64,000 bases of DNA from Bolinopsis microptera (Eukaryota > Ctenophora > Tentaculata > Lobata > Bolinopsidae), in NCBI RefSeq assembly GCF_026151205.1, contig NC_087078.1:11232175-11296174 (forward strand). The letters run 5' to 3'. Both the position numbers and the translations under genes were made by a program. Under the pieces are notes generated by a model, which saw nothing but the letters and a program-made list of their open reading frames with translations, was not told where the DNA came from and did not search any database. Below, piece by piece: positions 45,101 to 54,895 of the stretch. The number at the start of each line of letters is the position of its first letter. Position 1 is the first letter of the stretch.

Positions 45101-48097
45101 CTTGGGCTGGATTCTACCTATTATTTATTGATTGATCGTGTATTAAATTGGTGATAAATAATAAAATCTTTTCTCAATACTCGAAGATTATATCACCTAC
45201 CTTGCCTCACTTTGCCTCTATATAATGTTATGTTATGTCTACCTTGCCTCACTTTGCCTCTATAAAATGTTATGTTATGTCTACTTTGCCTCACTTTGCC
45301 TCTATATAATGTTATGTTATGTCTACCTTGCCTCACTTTGCCTCCCCTAGGATGAAGGAAGGTATGTGGAGTCAAGTGATGTTGCCGCTGGACCAGGTGT
45401 TGACAGCTATTACGAGTATTTGTTGAAACAGTGGGTTCACAGTAATTTCACTGCAACTAGATTCAAATCCCAGTACTTAAAGGTCAGTTTATTTTTCAGG
45501 CATCAGTCGACTGATTTAACGGCTGATTAGTGATTACTAAGGGAATGTTAGGGAATGTTAGGGAATGTTAGGGAATGTTAGGGAATTGAATCTAACGAAA
45601 ATTCAATTCTACTTCGTTAGTAAAAATGTGCAAATTTTCAAATGTACTTGATAGTTCATTTAAATAACATTGCAGTGACAGGAACAAATAATTTTGGGCC
45701 ATTTTTTGTCATTTTAGCCGAGATATTGTAAATCATTAAATTAATAAATTTCTGATTTACTGGTAACTGCCATCAATTATTTTGCAATACAACAAAATAA
45801 AATGTTGAACCTGATCAGGCAGTGGAAGGTATGAAGGAGAGGCTAATGGTGTGGGTGCGACTACGGGGTCGGAGAGTAAGCGTATTGGGACACCGCGCTA
45901 ACAACGTCACTCTATCTGCTGATCTTCACCATCTCTCCTGCTTCCTTCCCGGCACTCTCGCTCTCGGTCACTTTTATGGGTAGGTAACCCTTTTTATTGT
46001 ACTTACCTTGATTTATTGGTTTGGGACATATTCAAAGCGAAAATTAAGTCTAAATGGTAAATTTCTCATATACGGAAAACTTAGAGAATCAGCCATGAGT
46101 TTATCAGCTTTTATGGAATTTGTTTGACATGGCTGAACTTGAGCTCCGGGTGATTCATCAGGCTTGTTTCACTAAAATTACAAACGCCTTTAATCTCCCA
46201 ACATTTCTGACGTGAAATGCTAGAAACCAAGAAGTAGAACAGAAAAAGGTGACATAACAAGTCTCTGTATCTTGGGGGTTAATTCAGACCAGTCAAGTAA
46301 TTAGTTTCAGTTCAAATGATTTCAAAGTTGGTTAAGCTATCCTAGATAATATGTTCTTCAGGTAGTGAGGATGACTCGGTTTTTTGTGGAATCACGTTAT
46401 TTACATGTGCGACACGAACTGAAGTGCGACAGAGAATTTTAAAGTTTTGATGTAGACAAGAGCGTAGTCGTGTATAAGTTGAGGTAAAATTAAAAGATAT
46501 ATCATTAGATTACAGTTTACACACACAAAATGTTCAATTCAAAATCATGGTTCCAACACACGAAAAGTCCAATCTGTCATAATCATCGTAGTTATCAATC
46601 ACAGCGTGCAGCCCATCAAGGATCGGAAACCGTTGTGCCAACCCTCGGCGATGTTGGAACTTCTGGAGAATCCGGCCATGACGGCATCCGGCATCAGGTT
46701 GATTCCAGATCGTAGTAGTCTCTTGGTAGTAGTGGGCCAGGTCACCTCCACAGCGTTTGATCAGGGCTCTCTCATAGATCTGTTCCGTACAGGACGGATC
46801 CGATCTTGAATTTGTTGACAGTTATTGTTACCTTGGATTTTAACTGCATCAATCTGGTCGATCTGGAAGAGCTGTTAATAAAACTTGAACTTATTTTGTA
46901 GGGTTCAGTCCGGTTGTGGATGGATTTAATTCTAAGGGCGAAGTTCTAAGCACTGAAGGCGTTATTTGTTTTGACATTTAAATCATATAACTATAAGTAT
47001 TGTTACTTTCAGATTACCGAAGTGGCATCTTGATCTAGCGGAAGAAATAATGCAGAGCTGTTATTACTTGTACACCACCCAACCCACAGGTCTGTAATAA
47101 ACATATTTACATTTAAATATCATATAATTATCTAAGTTATATAAGTTGGTTTAGCACCACGTGTGACTGCTTGTGATAATTTAGCTACTAAGCTCTGAGC
47201 TGTGATCTCTTCTTTTTATTCTGTATTACTTTAAACGTTGATTAGACAGCAATATTGTGTGCCCAGGTTTAGCAGCTGAGTTTGTGAGATTCCGGCCTGA
47301 AGGGGTGGAGGCCCTGTCTTCAGAGAATCATCTGCGGCCTGAAACTGTGGAGAGTTTGTTTGTGTTGTGGCGTATTACGGGCAATGAGAAGTACAGGGAC
47401 ATGGCTTGGAACATATTTCAGGTTGGTGGAGGAGTTGACTTGTTTTATTAATTAAGGTTTATTATGGGAGGTTTATATAATATGTAACTTTTTTTCCTTT
47501 TCTTTTTTTTCCCTTTTGAAGTGAAGTACCCAAAAACCTCCGACCGGCGCTCGACCGGCGCCCGACCGGCGCCCGATCGACCTCTAACCAACCTCCGACC
47601 AACCTCCGACCAACCTCCGACCGACCTCCGACCGACCTCCGACCGGCGTTCACCTACCTCCGACCGGCGCCCGACCGACCAGCCTTGTCTGTTCTATGAC
47701 CAAATTCTCTTGCTCCAAAATATCCCTGCAAAACTTTTCCAGTATTTTGAAGTTTTAATGCACGTATTAAAAAAACTTATCAGCCATTAGAAAAACATAG
47801 TACACAACTTTACACGATTCACTAAATATGCGATATAATTAACTACTTCATTGCTTGTTTTTACAGGCGTTTGAGAGGGTTAGCAGAAACTGTAATGGCT
47901 ACACAGCAGTATACGACGTAAGGGATGTCCACACTGTCACTCTAGATGTCACAGAGTCATTCTTCTTAGCAGAGACTCTCAAATATTTATACTTGTTGTT
48001 TGAGGACGATGTTGATGTTTTGTCGTTTGACAAGTGGGTTTTCAATACAGAGGCTCACCCTTTACCCATATTTGATGATTTTCAGGGATGGTATTAA
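39196..48097 (+). CDS. GH47 alpha-1,2-mannosidase, ER MAN1B1-like (11 exons)
   Basis: Exons 39196-39363, 39561-39661, 39823-39961, 40157-40294, 40465-40681, 40800-40894, 45351-45482, 45819-45979, 47013-47089, 47267-47421, 47867-48097. All phases agree; 537 residues. GH47 enzymes trim alpha-1,2-mannose from N-glycans in ER/Golgi. Residues 1-17 are cytosolic, 18-34 a signal anchor (type II membrane protein). GH47 signatures in order: [75 protein letters not shown], and a C-terminal [10 protein letters not shown] whose Thr binds calcium. The acidic catalytic positions (E of EVGTL, D of VDSYYEY, E of PETVESLF) are kept. [12 protein letters not shown] resembles the ER mannosidase I group. Odd points: a cysteine-rich stretch in exon 5 with no counterpart I know; a 4.46-kb intron 6 full of other elements; exon 2 reads SDRKKC, whereas copies A and B read SDWKKC. 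The exon 2 donor is a weak GTTTGT, chosen because it alone keeps the frame. Confidence 0.9.
41383..42236 (-). pseudogene. Penelope-like element C-terminus with GIY-YIG endonuclease
   Basis: About 284 open codons reading from near 42,236 to a stop at 41,383. The N-terminal part ([23 protein letters not shown]) is the linker after the RT. The C-terminal part is the endonuclease: [20 protein letters not shown] with the CxxC pair, [14 protein letters not shown], and [17 protein letters not shown] with the catalytic Glu. Penelope-like elements use this GIY-YIG nuclease for integration. The RT is absent, so this is a 5'-truncated insertion. It lies antisense within intron 6 of the mannosidase gene. 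No methionine start is present. Confidence 0.88.
42237..42868. other. Intronic spacer, no feature seen
   Basis: AT-rich DNA between the Penelope fragment and the GPCR; presumably the GPCR's 3' UTR lies here. Confidence 0.4.
42869..43846 (-). CDS. Class A (rhodopsin-like) GPCR, intronless, nested in mannosidase intron 6
   Basis: 325 residues from the first good ATG (43,846; an upstream TTG would add 15 residues but is not a normal start). The N-terminus has an NKT glycosylation site. Seven hydrophobic segments can be placed: TM1 around [21 protein letters not shown]2 [13 protein letters not shown]3 after the W-V-L-G-E-T-L-C block (conserved Cys), TM4 with W, TM5 LVHFIP, TM6 STIPYVV, TM7 NTISNFYIY. 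Several class A hallmarks are changed: TM1 GN is GD, the DRY region reads SKL, and NPxxY reads SNFYIY. It is nevertheless full length and open. The ligand is unknown. The antisense, intron-nested position would make transcription overlap with the mannosidase gene. An inverted truncated copy of its 5' end lies at 44,697-45,135. Confidence 0.87.
   Translation of the reverse strand: MVTYPVYEYEYNNKTLWGIHSKSARYTWAGFYLFVVLSSIIGDMTILIASIKYRAFRLHKVVVIIIEHIAVSDILVSITMVVPMMISLVAGDWVLGETLCYISAYLSHICYTVSGLLICTMAVSKLAILKSPLRITTRKTVHMVCAGCWLTILSTTLIFISMIDKSDVYFSYRSYLCAFGYSADIWQWLRPLIMTLVHFIPTCLVVGSTINLMLIAKRVVKRSRGSLKWQGIITTVLTATVSCVSTIPYVVYRVSQALVQTENKSQSFFHNTFFRLGISFLFLNTISNFYIYSLTVKSFRKFLRLKVQVLNYLIPGTTTEMIPGI
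43755..45123. repeat. Inverted duplication of the GPCR 5' end and upstream region
   Basis: Left arm about 43,755-44,315 and right arm about 44,697-45,123 are reverse complements over the first 35 or so GPCR codons and about 350 bp upstream, with a further matched block outside (GAGCGGCTT region at 44,300 and 44,710). A 380-bp spacer separates them. The arrangement puts two copies of the same upstream region head to head. Confidence 0.88.
45022..45135 (+). pseudogene. Truncated GPCR copy
   Basis: Reads [20 protein letters not shown] and onward to WAGFYL, identical to the nested GPCR except Ser-Thr for Ser-Ala, then runs into unrelated sequence and a stop. It keeps the upstream region and start codon of the parent. 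Confidence 0.85.
45195..45346. repeat. 42-bp tandem repeat providing the exon 7 polypyrimidine tract
   Basis: About 3.7 copies of a unit with CTTGCCTCACTTTGCCTC and an ATATAATGTTATGTTATG half. The last partial copy runs directly into CCCTAG, the acceptor of mannosidase exon 7 at 45,351. Confidence 0.88.
45539..45587. repeat. GGGAATGTTA 10-bp microsatellite
   Basis: Four to five perfect copies in mannosidase intron 7. Confidence 0.9.
46603..46700 (-). pseudogene. Fragment of a MULE/FLYWCH-type transposase-related protein
   Basis: The minus-strand frame reads [20 protein letters not shown] then [12 protein letters not shown]. The N-x-x-E-G-W-H-N-G-F signature is common near the C-terminus of MULE-transposase and FLYWCH-associated proteins. 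Flanking frames are broken. It sits in mannosidase intron 8. Confidence 0.5.
47535..47680. repeat. GC-rich 10-11 bp minisatellite in mannosidase intron 10
   Basis: Irregular repeats of CGACCGGCGCC and CCGACCAACCT words. GC content is far above the surroundings. It is open in one frame as a PTSDRR-like repeat, but lies between a confirmed donor (47,421) and acceptor (47,867). Confidence 0.88.
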
Positions 48098-49317
48098 GGT
48101 CACGTTCTAAATCGTGAACCTTGGTGTTGTTGATTCAATATGTGAGATGGTTCAGTTGCATAGTAGTGTCCGAATTGCACTGATTCTAGCCCGAGTAGTG
48201 TTCGAAAGGGCGCCCTGTTTTGACATACCTCCTGAGCCGGTACTCATTTCCTCTCTGAGCTAGCTAGTGTATATCAGTTTCTTGTTGGTGTTTTGTCTGT
48301 GTTTGTTTGTCCGTAGTAGGAATTTACTGTAACTTTGGAGACTGGGCGCAGTAATGTCCCAGAGGGTTTGTAACATCATGGATGCTGACTAAGCTTACCT
48401 GATCCTCTCCAACTTGTATTAGTACACTACTTCATTCACACCAGTCATTTCACTACATTAAACTGATTGAGATTATGCCCTTTGTACATGCTGAAGCGAT
48501 ATGCTATGATGAGTGGAATATGAGTTAGGATCAGTTTGGTCCGTTTCATGGCAAAAACATTTATTGATGTGAGATGGATATGATATCACCGCAATAGCCA
48601 TATCATTCATACTATTGTGCTCCATTTCAAGACCAAATTAATGATCCAACTTTTGTTAACTCATTTTAGTATGCGGTATCGAAAAGGTTTTCCTTACAGT
48701 CATGTTAACTTACAAGTATTATTTGTGTTTCATTCCTAAGTTATATTAACAATTAACAGTGAGCTTATGTTCTATCTTTTGTTATCTTTGTTGGTCGAAA
48801 AAAAAACAGGATAACAGTAACGCGCCAAGTCTTACCTTAAATTCGTTATCGTAATAGTGCAACACGTACGTATTTTCACGCGCGCGCACGCCAATTTATT
48901 GTACTTTTTTATCTCTATCACGCATTATTTGAACAACATGTTTTCGTTTAGTTGGTTTTTCTACGTCAATAGCTGGGGGACTCCGAATCGTATAGTAGAT
49001 CGCATGCTCGTGTCCTCGTGAGTCGTGACACTAAATTTCTGAATTGAGGTACTCAAGCTTCAGAGTTGTAATGACGTGATCGTCTTCGAATCAATCCTAA
49101 GTGGTCGTTCACATATTACGTAATCAATTATATTTTAGCAATTTTTGCCACCCCCCTCTTGACAGCAAAATTACGTAACCATGACCTGACCTTGGAGGAC
49201 TTCGCCGCTTCGACGCGCCGCGCAAACTAGCATTCTTGCTTCGCATCGTCGATCGTTGAGCTCTGCTTCGCAGAGCAACGATCTCGACGGATTGACATCG
49301 TTAAGGCCTGACCCCCT
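48098..49317. other. Mannosidase 3' UTR and intergenic DNA with TE fragments
   Basis: No coding frames of note. At 49,108-49,175 a fragment with TTCACATATTACGTAAT and AAATTACGTAAC looks like MITE ends. At 49,191 TTGGAGGACTTCGCCGCTTC matches 29,604 in the mannosidase units with one change (GACGTC for GACTTC), so both carry the same repeat family. Confidence 0.5.
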
Positions 49318-50440
49318 AGTCCATTCATTTAAGGACAGGTGCCTGCAAATCTTCAGATACTCACGAAACTTTGCACAGACCTTCCCAAAGGTATGAATAA
49401 ACGATTTTCGGTTGGAGACATTTTTACCGTGGGGAAAACCCAGGACACAGGAGGGCCATCATAGCGCGATGCGTTACTGTGCCGCGCCGAGCTGCCATGA
49501 ATTGACATGACATCGTCAATTAAGAGGGCCACACCCATATTTACCCAATAACGTTACTGACCCTTTGCTTCTGAAGGTCGTAGAGACTTCAAAATAGGCT
49601 TAAACGAAGCCGCATATGCATGTTTATATAGGAGTTATTGATCAACACATGGCCTAAAATTCTTACTTTTCGAGAAATTCGCCAAAAACCATTTTGAGCG
49701 TGGCGCTGAGCCCATTTTACTAAATTTTGATAGGATCGTGATAGAGTCTTCGGATAGAGTGCAAAAGAACCGCAATTGGCATATTTATATATAACTTACG
49801 AAGAAACATATGCCTTAAAGTGCTTACTTTTTCAGTTATTGGCGAAAAACTGATTTTCGCCGGTTCCAGAAATCATGCAAAAATATGGGTATCTGGTAAA
49901 TTGGGCTATACTATGAAGGCCGTAGAGATTTTTGAATGAATGCAAATTGTGCAGAATGGCCATGTTTATATACAACTTATGAAGCAACATGTACCCTAAA
50001 ATGTTTACTTTTCGAGTTAGCACTTTAAGGCATATGTTTCTTCGTAAGTCATATATAATTATGCCAATTGCGGTTCTTTTGTACTCCATCCGAAGACTCT
50101 ATCACGATCCTATCAAAAGTTAGTAAAATGAGCTCAGCGCCACGCCCAAAATGGTTTTTGGCGAATTTCTCGAAAAGTAAGGATTTTAGGCCATGTGTTG
50201 ATCAATAACTCCTATATAAACATGCATATGCGGCTTCGTTTAAGCCTATTTTGAAGTCTCTACGACCTTCAGAAGCAAAGGGTCAGTAACGTTATTGGGT
50301 AAATATGGGTGTGGCCCTCCTGGGTTTTCCCCACGGTAAAAAATGTCTCCAACCGAAAATCGTTTATTCATACCTTTGGGAAGGTCTGTGCAAAGTTTCG
50401 TGAGTATCTGAAAATTTGCAGGTTCATTTCCATAAATGTC
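49318..50440. mobile_element. Fold-back element, about 1.1 kb
   Basis: Two imperfect arms (about 49,318-49,830 and 50,020-50,440) are reverse complements around a diverged centre; shared words include CTGACCCTTTGCTTCTGAAG and CATGTGTTGATCAATAACTC in opposite orientations. The left arm has a 66-bp insertion at 49,458-49,523 flanked by GAGGGCC repeats. No transposase. Confidence 0.8.
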
Positions 50441-50456
50441 CATATATGACCGGACT

Positions 50457-50480
50457 ACCCCCCCCCCCCCCCCCCCCCCC
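50457..50480. repeat. Long C homopolymer
   Basis: About 23 consecutive C, at the right-hand edge of the fold-back element. Confidence 0.9.
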
Positions 50481-51476
50481 TTTTTGACTTTTTTCCCTGG
50501 AAAACACTTCTCTAAGTTTTATGTCATGCTACCCTGATCTTTAGGAGCTGAAGTCATTGTTATGATATCCGGCCAAGCACCTTTCAAACTACTTACTATA
50601 TAATCGGATATCCGATTGATTTCTAAATTTTATCACTATCAGAGTGAAATTGAGTGGAATTGGAATTACAATATTGTCAAATTGTTATCACTCTAGATAG
50701 TTAGGGAGGATATGTCAGGAATATCAATGGCGTGGGATTAGTTTAGTAAAAGCAATTTGACTTCAAGAATCACTAGTTGGAAGCCTAAACTAAAGGATTC
50801 TTATAGGTGGCAATTTTTATTTTGGCGGGAACACCCATATACGGGCCACGCCCTTTTTTAAAAATCCGAAAAATCCGAAATGCTTATATTGATAGTAGAC
50901 TAGGCTTGTGGGGTACCAAAAGAAAGGTAATGACCCACTGAAGTCAGGAAAAATAAATGTGGGGTTCCCTGCCCTTCCATATGGGCGAAAACGGCGAAAT
51001 CGACGAAAACGGGCGAGAAAATGACATTTTTTGAAAATTGTTCTATACTAGGCATGTGGGGTACTAAAAGAAGCGTAATGGTCCAGTGAGTGAATATAAT
51101 CACCTTGTGGGCCTCCAAAATGTATCAGGTGGGCATAAACAGCGTGACTAGATTCGGAAGAATACTTGAATGTTCTGCTTGCGCTCAGAGGGTTATTTCA
51201 TTACAGAGCAGTGCATGCATTTATTAATTTATATTATATCCCGGGCGTATACTAAGTAGGGTGGAAATATCTCATAATATATATATACTAGAAAACCCGT
51301 GGTCACAGGGAAGAAGGTAATAGTATTTTTATCTATCTTTACAGTCAGTTTAGTAGTCAGTTTTTGTTGCATCAGAAAATATCCGTCACAACCAAAGATA
51401 CAGCCGAATTAAATGTAAAACACGTTAAACACAACGTAATTACCACAAAATCGATAAAAATCGCGCTCGTAAATAT

Positions 51477-53417
51477 TTGCACGTGCAGGTTCGTGTACAG
51501 TGTACCAATCTTCGTTACCATGGTTACTATGCAATCTTTTGCTTTTTACGTGGGCGGTCGTACAGACAGACAGACAGAGATATATACAGCGATTCAACTA
51601 TAGAAGACAATGAACCTATCTACCATGCTATTGACAATGTAGATGTTGAGAATGATGATTGGAATGGCAAAGGAGAGCTCCATGGGACAGCAATGATGGT
51701 ATTGCAGAAGAGAACTACTGCCATGATAGCTAACTCATCTCCTCAGCTCCTACTAAATCGTAAGAAGAAGCTTCGGTCAATACGCTCAACTGAAGAAGAG
51801 CAGTTACTGCCGCACTGTGCTAAGCCAACTCCTCCTAACCTCAATTATGATACATACCACACAATGGAAGCTGCGGAACTACCCAAGATGCAAGATGAAA
51901 ATTGGGCTCTGCTTAAAAACACAGTGCCAGAGCCAGAAACTGTCCCTACATGGAAAGGCCTAAATTCCCTTATCAATGAGAGACCCGGCTATATGACACT
52001 GCGAGAAATGCTGCCGCCTCTTTACACCTCTCCAACAGACTGGTCAACCTTGTACGGAGCACTGAAGATTTGTCAAGGTATCACCACTCAAGTTACTCCT
52101 GGAAGAAAGACAATTATTAGCCTTGATATGCAGCTTTATATAAAAGCTGTCCAGCTACAAAGTAAAGGAGATGTTAACGATGGTATGGTCTTCAGAATGG
52201 GTGAACTCCATGCAGTGTTTGTCACGTGCAGAGTGGTAGGCAAACAAATCAGTGAGAGTGGATTTGACCATATGTTCATCCGGTGTGGGATCTATGGTCC
52301 CACAACCATGGGTCAAATCATAGATGGCAAACATATGCAGCGTTGCCTTACAGCCTACATGATCCTGTACCTTGCTCTACATGAAGTCATGTTAAATAAC
52401 ATCTTTGAGGATGACCAGCTAATGCGTGACCAAGTGAATGCTGCAATTACTACTTTCTCAACCAAAGTAGGTCCTTCCTATGAGACCCAGTCTGCTTTAT
52501 TAGATCTATTTGATGAACTTACCGAGGAATTGAAAAAGACTGATTACTATGAGAAGGTGAAGACGTACAGGAGTAACCTGAAGAAGCAGGCAAAGTTCTT
52601 TGATAACATAATGACCAGCATAGAAGATCTGATGATGTTTATCCGTGCAACTAGAACCGCTAACTGGAAGATGCACCTTCAGTCCCTCTCTCAATTGGTC
52701 AAGTACTTCTTTGCCTTAGACTTCCAGAATTATGCGAGGATGACACCTGTCTACCTTGCTTCCATGAAGAAGTTGCAAACTCATGACACTGAAACATGGA
52801 CGTATCTAGATGAGGGTAACTTTGGATGTTGGACGTCTGACATTCCCTTTGTTTGCCTAGGGGGAGATCATGCAATGGAGCAGGGAATCAGGGGGTTTAA
52901 GACTACAGGAGGGCCTTCACATATGACGTCTGACCATGATGCTAGGAATGTTTATTTCAAATCAGCCCCAGCAATGGCAAGAACAGTGACTGATTTTAAA
53001 CAGACGTACCACATCAAGAAGAAGGATGAGAGAGACCTTCACTACGAGCTCACTGGTGGCAGTAACAGAGTACTCTGCTCTAATGTCAGGCTAATGGTAG
53101 AGGCAATGAATGAGATGGATGTTACGTTCAATGAGAGTGATGTTGTCCACAATGTAATGTCCCGCTGTGTTTTAGAGAATGACCATGGTCTGCTGAACAT
53201 CTGTGAACTTGGACGGGCGGCTGAGGACACATTCGTGACTGAAAGAATACTTGGAGATGAGCCAGTTTGGTCACCGATGAAGAAATTGAAGCTGTATCTT
53301 TTCAGAGACTCGGTTAAGGCTGTCAAGGTCAAGGTCGCCAAAGGATTTGTAATCATGAAGGAGGAGAGGGGCATGATGACCAAATGGATGATAGCCTCAA
53401 AGAACAGGCTGAAATAG
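51477..53417 (+). CDS. Element ORF A: uncharacterised protein of the nuclease/CXC family
   Basis: Open for 646 codons from 51,477, but the first in-frame ATG is at 51,693 (residue 73). A CAG acceptor-like site after TATATACAG at about 51,589 could instead join an upstream exon. It is predominantly helical. Recognisable family blocks are PTWKGLNSLI, MVFRMGELHAVFV, GGDHAMEQGIRGFKTTGGPS and YARMTPVYLASM. They correspond to the G-x-H and LDQAHEQNN-like blocks of a large set of metazoan proteins annotated only as uncharacterised, in which this half precedes a nuclease/CXC half in one chain. Here the two halves are separate, overlapping frames. No function is established. Confidence 0.75.
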   Translation: MHVQVRVQCTNLRYHGYYAIFCFLRGRSYRQTDRDIYSDSTIEDNEPIYHAIDNVDVENDDWNGKGELHGTAMMVLQKRTTAMIANSSPQLLLNRKKKLRSIRSTEEEQLLPHCAKPTPPNLNYDTYHTMEAAELPKMQDENWALLKNTVPEPETVPTWKGLNSLINERPGYMTLREMLPPLYTSPTDWSTLYGALKICQGITTQVTPGRKTIISLDMQLYIKAVQLQSKGDVNDGMVFRMGELHAVFVTCRVVGKQISESGFDHMFIRCGIYGPTTMGQIIDGKHMQRCLTAYMILYLALHEVMLNNIFEDDQLMRDQVNAAITTFSTKVGPSYETQSALLDLFDELTEELKKTDYYEKVKTYRSNLKKQAKFFDNIMTSIEDLMMFIRATRTANWKMHLQSLSQLVKYFFALDFQNYARMTPVYLASMKKLQTHDTETWTYLDEGNFGCWTSDIPFVCLGGDHAMEQGIRGFKTTGGPSHMTSDHDARNVYFKSAPAMARTVTDFKQTYHIKKKDERDLHYELTGGSNRVLCSNVRLMVEAMNEMDVTFNESDVVHNVMSRCVLENDHGLLNICELGRAAEDTFVTERILGDEPVWSPMKKLKLYLFRDSVKAVKVKVAKGFVIMKEERGMMTKWMIASKNRLK

Positions 53418-54895
53418 ACCTTCAGGCGATCACAGCCAGGCATGAGTTCACAGTCGTGCCAAGGGCACTGTGCTCTGCCGATGGTATGCCACATCCCTGT
53501 AAGGATAAGTACCTGCTCCTCTCAACCCTAGAAGAACATGTTGGGTATCAGGTGACACCTCCTGCTAAACCTCCTGCTAAAGCCAGCTATATCATCATTG
53601 ACGCCATGGCGATCGTAAACAAGATCTCCATTGAGCTACCGCAGAATAAGATCAACACCGTGCAAGACTTTGGTGATCATTTCGTCAAGCGTGTAGCTGG
53701 TGAATCAAGAGGCTTTGAGAATGTCCTTCTAGTGTTTGATAGATATGATTTCCCCATGTCACTAAAAGCAATGACCAGAGATCAGAGGACTAATGGAAAA
53801 CAAGTGCAGTTCAGACTAGCTCATAACACAGACATAGGAAAGCTCAAAACAAAGATGCTACTCTCCCACGTCAAGACCAAAGTCACGCTTACGAAGATCC
53901 TAGCAGAACGGGCAGAGGAGGCATTCATAGCATCAGAAGCAAGCTACACCGTTGTCTATGGAGAAACTATCAAATCTAACATGGACATGATGGCAAATGA
54001 GACTGATCACACACAAGAGGAAGCTGATACCCTGATGATCAAGCTGGTCAATGTCATTATATCAGCAGTGACTTCATCATACATTGTCGTGAGCTCTCCA
54101 GACACAGACGTGTTTGTTCTCCTTCTATTACCAGCTCTCACTGCTCATCACCAGCGACAGACTGGAGTTGATGAATGGAATAAGATTGTCGTCAGAACAG
54201 GAACCAAAGCCAAGCACAGAGATCTGCCCATGGACTACTTTATTGGTAAACTAGATGAACACCTTGTAGCAGGTATGGTTGGGTTTCACTCCTTCAGTGG
54301 GTGCGATCAAATAGGAACGTACCATGGTATCTCCAAAGCGAGGCTCCTCAAGCTGTATCTAGCTTCTACATCTGATGAAGTGCGCTGCTTTAGTATGTTA
54401 AGTGAAGATGATGTAGATATGGAAGCGTTGAATGGTGGTTTGGAACAGTTCCTGATGAAGGCATACATGACTAAAGGTATTGTAGCTGTCAGTATTGGTG
54501 AATTACGGTGGCAATTATTCAGCAAGAAACAGCTCACCTCAGAGAAGTTACCCCCGACAATGGGAGCACTGAAGTGGAAGATCCTCAGAAGCCATTATGT
54601 GACAATTGTCTGGAAGAGATCACTGCTGAGCTTTGAGGCTATTTACCCTGACCCTCTCCAATTTGGGTGGTTATCCAACCCTTCAGGGAATGCTCATCTA
54701 GCCTTGGTGCCTATCCTAACAGATGAGCCACCGGTGCCTGAAGCCACGCTGGACATGACGGATTGTGGTTGCAAGAAAACCAAGTGTATTGCAGGGTCAT
54801 GTTCATGTAGAAAGGTTGGCTTGAGGTGCACTGCACTGTGCCGCTGTGTAGATTGTTCAAACATCAGTGACCTTGACAATGATCTAGAGATTTAG
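53384..54895 (+). CDS. Element ORF B: PIN/FEN-like nuclease with CXC cysteine cluster
   Basis: 503 residues, ATG at 53,384, overlapping the end of ORF A in the -1 frame. The acidic pattern of a PIN/FEN-like fold appears in order: IIIDAMAIV (D73), LLVFDRYD (D119), HTQEEADTLM (E212, E213, D215), VVSSPDTDVFVLL (D240, D242) and FSGCDQIG (D308). Such residues bind two metals and cut flap or single-stranded nucleic acid. The C-terminal 40 residues form a Cys cluster (CGCKKTKC, CSCRKVGLRC, CRCVDC) like the CXC/CRC DNA-binding motif of tesmin/TSO1 proteins. Together with ORF A it could be the mobilisation machinery of the element. Translation could be by reinitiation or -1 frameshift; neither is proven. 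Confidence 0.8.
   Translation: MDDSLKEQAEIDLQAITARHEFTVVPRALCSADGMPHPCKDKYLLLSTLEEHVGYQVTPPAKPPAKASYIIIDAMAIVNKISIELPQNKINTVQDFGDHFVKRVAGESRGFENVLLVFDRYDFPMSLKAMTRDQRTNGKQVQFRLAHNTDIGKLKTKMLLSHVKTKVTLTKILAERAEEAFIASEASYTVVYGETIKSNMDMMANETDHTQEEADTLMIKLVNVIISAVTSSYIVVSSPDTDVFVLLLLPALTAHHQRQTGVDEWNKIVVRTGTKAKHRDLPMDYFIGKLDEHLVAGMVGFHSFSGCDQIGTYHGISKARLLKLYLASTSDEVRCFSMLSEDDVDMEALNGGLEQFLMKAYMTKGIVAVSIGELRWQLFSKKQLTSEKLPPTMGALKWKILRSHYVTIVWKRSLLSFEAIYPDPLQFGWLSNPSGNAHLALVPILTDEPPVPEATLDMTDCGCKKTKCIAGSCSCRKVGLRCTALCRCVDCSNISDLDNDLEI

Noticed and set aside
47521..47790. PTSDRR-repeat frame
   Set aside because: GC-rich minisatellite between confirmed mannosidase splice sites.
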